Below are positions 7,671 through 11,106 of a stretch of DNA of 11,106 nt, piece by piece. The stretch covers positions 1-11,106 of the forward strand of contig JALSNT010000341.1 in NCBI GenBank assembly GCA_026986885.1, read 5' to 3'. The stretch's first letter is position 1. Every line of letters begins with the position of its first letter. The notes under the pieces were generated by a model. It did no database searches. It had not been told where the DNA came from and worked only from the letters and a program-made list of their open reading frames with translations. Both the position numbers and the translations under genes were made by a program. This DNA comes from Desulfobulbaceae bacterium. GTDB taxonomy: Bacteria > Desulfobacterota > Desulfobulbia > Desulfobulbales > Desulfobulbaceae.

Positions 7671-9068
7671 CTATTCGTATTTTTCCCTGTATCTGCGCAC
7701 AACGTAAAGGGCGATAACATTGAGAATCATGGTTATGACAAAGAGCAGCAGCCCCAGGGCAAAGGCGGCTAAAGTTTTGGGACTGTCGAACTTCTGATCA
7801 CCGACCAGCAGCGTTACAATCTGAACCGTCACCGTTGTAACCGACTGCAGGGGATTCGCGGTCAATCCAGCGGCAAGACCGGCGGCCATGACCACGATCA
7901 TGGTCTCACCGATTGCCCGGGAAGCCGCTAACAAAATAGAAGCGACAATGCCCGGCAGGGCCGCCGGCATAATAACCCGGATAATGGTTTCGCTCCGGGT
8001 TGCTCCCAACCCTAAGGATCCATCCCGGATGGACTGGGGAACGGCATTTATCACATCATCGGCCAGGGACGACACAAAGGGAATAATCATAATCCCCATG
8101 ACCAGCCCGACAGCCAGACCGCTTTCAGATGACACATCAAGGCCAAGCAGTACGCCGACATGACGAATAAAGGGCGCGACCACCAGGGCGGCAAAAAAAC
8201 CGTAGACAACCGTGGGCAGCCCGGCCAGAATCTCCATCACGGGCTTGGCCCAGACCCGCACTTTATTACCCGCATATTCAGAGAGATAAATTGCCGACAT
8301 CAGGCCGACAGGCACAGCTACCGCCAGGGCAATCCCGGAAATCATAAAGGTGCCGGCCAGTACCGGCAGCACGCCAAAGCTGCCCGAGGAACCGGCCTGA
8401 TCGGCACGCAGGGCCATCTGCGGACTCCATTTCAGACCGAAAAGAAAATCCGTCAGGGGCACCTGTCTAAAAAAACGTAATGATTCAAAGAGTACGGAAA
8501 GCACAATGCCGATGGTAGTAAAGACGGCAATGGTCGAACAGGCAATAAGACCGTAGCGGATAAACCGCTCAACATGATTCCTGGCCCGCATCTCCGGCCG
8601 GATCCTTCGGTAGACAAGCAAACCGGAAAAAAGGGCGACCGCCGTCAGGACGGCGGCCAGCAGGAGACGGGCAAGGTGCTGCATTGCAATATATCGCTCG
8701 GCCGCCTGCTGCAATACGGGCCTGATATCCCGGCCGGCAACATGGCCGGCGATCAGATTATGGAGATCATTGACCAGAAGATTCAACTGATCCGGCGGTA
8801 GATTCTGCAGGGCAGGCGGCAGGGTCTGCAGGGTAAGCGCCGTCAGAATGGAATCGGAACATGCCGCCCAGATCGCTATAATAAGAAGGGCCGGCAGCAG
8901 GCAGCCAAGCGCTGTCAGCAGTCCGTAATAGCCCGGTAACGAGTGCAGCGGCTTTTTTCCTCCCCTGCCGTCCGCCAACCGGGAAAGAGAAAAGGCCTTT
9001 CTCTTTCCCTGCATGTAGGCGCCGGCGGAAAGAATCAGCAGAAAAAACAGAAAAAAACCGACAGACAC
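7671..9068 (-). CDS. pstC: Phosphate ABC transporter permease PstC, long form
   Basis: PstC pairs with PstA to form the phosphate channel. From the GTG at 9068 it has 465 residues, against about 300 for the short form. Extra N-terminal sequence comprises a first membrane helix (2-18), the family signature LHSLPGYYGL at 41-50, a second helix to about 68, a loop (about 70-128) with a Pro/Leu-rich segment, and a third helix (about 130-153). The permease domain follows, with the coupling loop IRDGSLGLGATRSETIIRV at about 347-365 and SRAIGETMIVVMAAG near 383-397. I choose GTG 9068 because GGGGAGG lies 9 nt upstream, inside the end of phoU, and the phoU stop is 1 bp away. An in-frame GTG at 9086 would overlap phoU by 17 bp and has no such site. 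Confidence 0.95.
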   Translation of the reverse strand: MSVGFFLFFLLILSAGAYMQGKRKAFSLSRLADGRGGKKPLHSLPGYYGLLTALGCLLPALLIIAIWAACSDSILTALTLQTLPPALQNLPPDQLNLLVNDLHNLIAGHVAGRDIRPVLQQAAERYIAMQHLARLLLAAVLTAVALFSGLLVYRRIRPEMRARNHVERFIRYGLIACSTIAVFTTIGIVLSVLFESLRFFRQVPLTDFLFGLKWSPQMALRADQAGSSGSFGVLPVLAGTFMISGIALAVAVPVGLMSAIYLSEYAGNKVRVWAKPVMEILAGLPTVVYGFFAALVVAPFIRHVGVLLGLDVSSESGLAVGLVMGIMIIPFVSSLADDVINAVPQSIRDGSLGLGATRSETIIRVIMPAALPGIVASILLAASRAIGETMIVVMAAGLAAGLTANPLQSVTTVTVQIVTLLVGDQKFDSPKTLAAFALGLLLFVITMILNVIALYVVRRYREKYE

Positions 9069-9069
9069 C

Positions 9070-9732
9070 TCAGTCCGCCTCCCCACGCACTATTTCGCCT
9101 TCAACAAGATAAATAATTTCTTCGGCGATATTGGTTGCCCGGTCGCCTATCCGCTCAAGATGACGGGCGAGGAGATACAGATTAACGAGACAGGCGGCGT
9201 GCCCCGGTCCGGCATTGAGCTCGCGGATAATTTCCTTGTACGCCTGGTTACGGAGCCGATCGACCTCCGCGTCTTCAAGAAAAATCAACCTGGCCAGATG
9301 CACATCTTCGGTGACCAGGGCATCCAGGCTGTGTTTAAGCATATTCATAACCTTGCCGGACATGGGATCGTAATCAACCATTGTCCTGATACCGGCATCC
9401 TTGTTGATCACCTGTACCCGTTTGGCAATATTGACGGCAATATCACCAATCCGCTCAAGCTCATTGTTGATCTTGATTACGGCGACCAGAAAACGGAGGT
9501 CACGGGCAACCGGCTGGTGCAGGGCCAGGATTTTCAGACATTCCTCCTCCACCTCGATTTCCATTTCATCAATCTCCCAGTCGGAGCCGATAATCTCTTC
9601 AAGAAGATCAGGGTCCCTGGTCTCAATGGCAAGGCAGGCCTTTTGCACCCGGTCTTCCACCAGGGAACCAAGCACCATGAATTTTTTCTTTAACCGGTCT
9701 ATTTCCCGGTGAAAGGTCAGCTGATGGACCAC
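9070..9732 (-). CDS. phoU: Phosphate signalling and transport regulator PhoU
   Basis: PhoU is a cytoplasmic all-helical protein with two three-helix bundles that bind metal ions. It represses Pho signalling when phosphate is plentiful by linking the Pst transporter to PhoR. From the GTG at 9732 it has 220 residues, the usual length. The two metal-site motifs are present exactly 100 residues apart: ERIGDIAVNIAK from 93 and ERIGDRATNIAEE from 193. The GTG at 9732 is preferred because GGAGGG lies 7 nt upstream. The in-frame ATG at 9747 contains that site as codons 1-3 and lacks one of its own. phoU is first in the minus-strand run, whereas in enterobacteria it is last. Its promoter probably lies within the phased array at 9793-9832. 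Confidence 0.96.
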   Translation of the reverse strand: MVHQLTFHREIDRLKKKFMVLGSLVEDRVQKACLAIETRDPDLLEEIIGSDWEIDEMEIEVEEECLKILALHQPVARDLRFLVAVIKINNELERIGDIAVNIAKRVQVINKDAGIRTMVDYDPMSGKVMNMLKHSLDALVTEDVHLARLIFLEDAEVDRLRNQAYKEIIRELNAGPGHAACLVNLYLLARHLERIGDRATNIAEEIIYLVEGEIVRGEAD

Positions 9733-9777
9733 GATGTATCCCTCCATTTATGCACTCATTAACAGATATGACCAAAA

Positions 9778-9783
9778 ACACTA
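9778..9783 (-). promoter_or_regulatory. Candidate -10 of the phoU-pstC-pstA promoter
   Basis: TAGTGT on the minus strand keeps the first, second and last bases of the TATAAT consensus. It starts 9 bp after the nearest array unit, the same distance as in front of pstS. The leader to the phoU GTG would be about 40 nt. The hexamer alone is weak; the equal spacing at both promoters is the supporting evidence. Confidence 0.45.
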
Positions 9784-9792
9784 CTTCGTTCA

Positions 9793-9832
9793 TTTTAAGA
9801 TTTGGTTAGGCTCATGTTAGGATTTCATGAGG
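9793..9832 (-). promoter_or_regulatory. Candidate Pho box array in the phoU/phoB divergent region
   Basis: On the plus strand, units at 9793 (TTTTAAG), 9804 (GGTTAGG), 9815 (TGTTAGG) and 9826 (CATGAGG) recur every 11 bp. On the strand of phoU they read CCTAACA and CCTAACC for the two best units. The two middle units are near identical; the outer two match 4 of 6 core positions. They align with the pstS array to give a common unit of about YCTAAY. The array lies between phoU and phoB, so it could serve phoU activation and phoB autoregulation, but its orientation favours phoU. A perfect 6-bp inverted repeat (ctcatg at 9811-9816, catgag at 9826-9831) is nested in it. Confidence 0.65.
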
Positions 9833-9877
9833 GCGTTAATTTTTCTTGCAAGCATTTTTCTCCCTTGTAGGATCATA

Positions 9878-9973
9878 ATGGAAATGTACAATGATGATGA
9901 ATACGGCAAATATTACGTGGAGAAAAAACTACGTGGGAAAGGCAACTATCCTGGTCGTGGAAGACGACACTGA
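9878..9973 (+). CDS. Possible 31-codon upstream ORF overlapping the phoB start
   Basis: An ATG at 9878 with TAGGA 5 nt upstream opens a frame of 31 codons ending at TGA 9971-9973. It overlaps the first 41 bp of phoB in another frame. The peptide begins MEMYNDDEYGKYYVEKKLRG and is rich in charged residues and Tyr. Its ribosome-binding site is at least as good as that of phoB, so ribosomes might read it and affect phoB expression. It could equally be chance. A weak promoter-like pair (TTGCAA 9846, TAGGAT 9868) would start transcription too late to include it. Confidence 0.22.
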   Translation: MEMYNDDEYGKYYVEKKLRGKGNYPGRGRRH

Positions 9974-10640
9974 TATCCAGCAGCTTGTCAGCTACAACCT
10001 GATTAAAGCCGGCTTCAATGTAACCTGTGCCGATTCCGGTGAAGAAGGGCTGCAGATACTTGAGCAGGAAAAAATTGACCTGATATTGCTGGACCTCATG
10101 CTTCCCGGTCGGGACGGCATGGAGATCTGCACGATGATCCGGGCAAAAAATTTTGATTCGCAGCCCCCTGTTATCATGCTGACGGCAAAAAGCGAGGAAG
10201 ATGACATCATCACCGGCCTGGCCTGTGGTGCGGACGACTATATCACCAAACCCTTCAGCCCCCGGGTGCTCATCGCCCGAATCCAGACCCAGCTGCGTAA
10301 AAAACAGGAAAAAATTCTCACCAGACAACGGCCGGGACAGGAAGAAGTCCTGACGATTCACTCCATGACCATTCACCGCGGCCGACACGAAGTCACGGTC
10401 AACGGCGAACCCGTTCATCTGACGACAACGGAGTTCACTATCCTTGAACAATTAGCCGGTCGTCCCGGCTGGGTATTTACCCGGCAACAGATTATCGACC
10501 ACTGCCGGGGGTATGAATATATCATCACTCCGCGTGCCGTGGACGTACAGATCTTCGGACTGCGAAAAAAATTAGGGAAGACCGGTGCCTGCATAGAAAC
10601 CGTTCGTGGTATAGGCTATCGTATTCGGGAAGAAAAATAG
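9933..10640 (+). CDS. phoB: Phosphate-regulon response regulator PhoB
   Basis: PhoB is the DNA-binding response regulator of the Pho regulon. From the GTG at 9933 it has 235 residues. The receiver domain (about 3-120) shows the acidic pocket E10/D11, phospho-acceptor Asp54 in LILLDLMLPG, Thr84 in VIMLTAK, and Lys106 in DDYITKPF. The winged-helix OmpR/PhoB domain (about 140-232) shows LTTTEFTILEQLAGRPG, VFTRQQIIDH, PRAVDVQIFGLRKKLG and VRGIGYR. I prefer GTG 9933 because it gives the usual short PhoB N terminus (GKATILVVEDD) and has GGAG 10 nt upstream. The in-frame ATGs at 9891-9897 would add 12-14 residues with no good ribosome-binding site. The phoR-phoU-pst context supports PhoB over other OmpR-family regulators. 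It is the likely binder of the two phased arrays. Confidence 0.94.
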   Translation: MGKATILVVEDDTDIQQLVSYNLIKAGFNVTCADSGEEGLQILEQEKIDLILLDLMLPGRDGMEICTMIRAKNFDSQPPVIMLTAKSEEDDIITGLACGADDYITKPFSPRVLIARIQTQLRKKQEKILTRQRPGQEEVLTIHSMTIHRGRHEVTVNGEPVHLTTTEFTILEQLAGRPGWVFTRQQIIDHCRGYEYIITPRAVDVQIFGLRKKLGKTGACIETVRGIGYRIREEK

Positions 10641-10646
10641 GAGAAT

Positions 10647-10715
10647 ATGGTGCATCGTCCCGGCATTTACTTTTCTGTAGATCGACGTTTCCACGTCACT
10701 GTCGGCGCCCCATGA
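10647..10715 (+). CDS. Possible 22-codon coupling ORF between phoB and phoR
   Basis: An ATG at 10647 lies 6 bp after the phoB stop, with TAGGAG, partly inside that stop, as its ribosome-binding site. The frame runs 22 codons, starts MVHRPGIYFSVDRR and ends with a TGA that overlaps the phoR ATG as ATGA. phoR has no ribosome-binding site of its own, so this frame would carry ribosomes to the phoR start. The peptide itself has no recognised motif. Its main role, if real, would be translational coupling. Confidence 0.4.
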   Translation: MVHRPGIYFSVDRRFHVTVGAP

Positions 10716-11106
10716 AAAACACACGACTTTTCTGGCAAATCTTTCTGGCCGTCCTCCTGATTGTTATCGGCTCCATTGCCATCGGTTCCTGGTACGAAAG
10801 CGCAATGATAAAGTCGTTTTATTACCAGCAGATGAGGGAGGATATCGGTAACCGTACCTTACTGCTTCGCCCTCATATCCAGCAATTGCTCAGCGCCAAT
10901 CCCAATGGATTACAGGAATTTTGTCGACAGGCAGGCAGGGCGGCATCGACCCGCATTACCGTCATCAACGGCCGGGGAAAGGTCCTGGCCGACTCCAATG
11001 AAGATCCTGCCCGCATGGACAACCACGGCAGCCGCCCGGAAATCAAAATCGCCTATGCGGGCAAGACGGGTTCCTCACTTCGTTTCAGCAAAACACTCAG
11101 CCGCAG
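10712..11106 (+). CDS. phoR: Phosphate-regulon sensor histidine kinase PhoR, N-terminal part, cut by window edge
   Basis: The first 131 codons are present. PhoR is the membrane kinase that phosphorylates PhoB under phosphate limitation. The N terminus has a membrane helix at about 7-26 (FWQIFLAVLLIVIGSIAIGSW), then a helical stretch with DIGNRTLLLRPHI. The start of a sensory fold typical of delta-type PhoR follows: RITVINGRGKVLADS at 81-95 and PARMDNHGSRPEI at 99-111. The HAMP, PAS, His-kinase and ATPase domains would lie beyond the window. The ATG at 10712 is the only reasonable start, as the upstream frame is open but has no ATG, GTG or TTG back to the phoB end. It lacks a ribosome-binding site and overlaps the stop of a small ORF (ATGA). 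Identity rests on the sensor-domain motifs and on adjacency to phoB. Confidence 0.9.
   Translation, partial: MKNTRLFWQIFLAVLLIVIGSIAIGSWYESAMIKSFYYQQMREDIGNRTLLLRPHIQQLLSANPNGLQEFCRQAGRAASTRITVINGRGKVLADSNEDPARMDNHGSRPEIKIAYAGKTGSSLRFSKTLSR

Noticed and set aside
9878..9935. Enterobacterial CTGTCAT-type Pho boxes near phoB, pstS or phoU
   Set aside because: No tandem CTGTCAT pair is visible in any of the spacers; only the YCTAAY-type units show the required period.
1..11106. CRISPR arrays, tRNA or rRNA genes, insertion sequences, phage or defence genes
   Set aside because: No spaced repeats longer than the short arrays described, no transposase or integrase motifs, and no tRNA-like cloverleaf sequence were seen; coding is dense and uniform in style.

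Overview
The window looks like core chromosome of a Gram-negative proteobacterium of the former Deltaproteobacteria, most likely Desulfobacterota. That placement is inferred from the protein style of DnaG, PstS, PhoR and the long PstC/PstA permeases, and from the dnaG-sigma factor linkage; no taxonomic marker was searched. I see no RNA genes, insertion sequences, phage genes or CRISPR arrays.

Left part (1-2425). The minus strand carries dnaG (primase, GTG start at 2290), followed about 200 bp downstream by the start of a sigma-70 gene cut by the window edge (probably rpoD). This is the familiar macromolecular-synthesis arrangement without rpsU. The 135-bp gap at 2291-2425 separates dnaG from a plus-strand pair: an unrecognised cytoplasmic coiled-coil protein (2426-3154) and a CaCA-family cation/Ca2+ antiporter (3154-4113). 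The pair is joined by a TAATG stop/start overlap.

Centre and right (4140-11106). This is a complete phosphate-sensing and uptake locus. On the minus strand the order is phoU, pstC, pstA, pstS, pstB, ending tail-to-tail with the antiporter. Divergently on the plus strand lie phoB (GTG start at 9933) and the 5' part of phoR. PstS binds periplasmic phosphate, PstC and PstA form the membrane channel, PstB powers it, PhoU links transporter state to the kinase PhoR, and PhoR phosphorylates PhoB. Both permeases are the long form: PstA has a roughly 140-residue insert of the DUF3333 type, and PstC has an extra N-terminal module.

The most interesting signal is regulatory. Two short arrays of a 7-bp unit repeat at an exact 11-bp period. 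One sits immediately downstream of the pstA stop and in front of pstS (6308-6347); the other lies in the phoU/phoB divergent region (9793-9832). Read in the direction of pst transcription the unit is about YCTAAYM (TCTAATC, CCTAACC), with 4-bp spacers. This is the 7+4 geometry of a PhoB box but not the enterobacterial CTGTCAT sequence. In both places a -10-like hexamer follows the last unit after exactly 9 bp. I infer a lineage-specific Pho box with two promoters, so that pstS-pstB can be induced separately from phoU-pstC-pstA. Other points worth a look are a 22-codon ORF coupled to phoR by an ATGA overlap, a 31-codon ORF overlapping the phoB start, an Asn in place of the PstB switch histidine, and an unusual sigma-factor N terminus.
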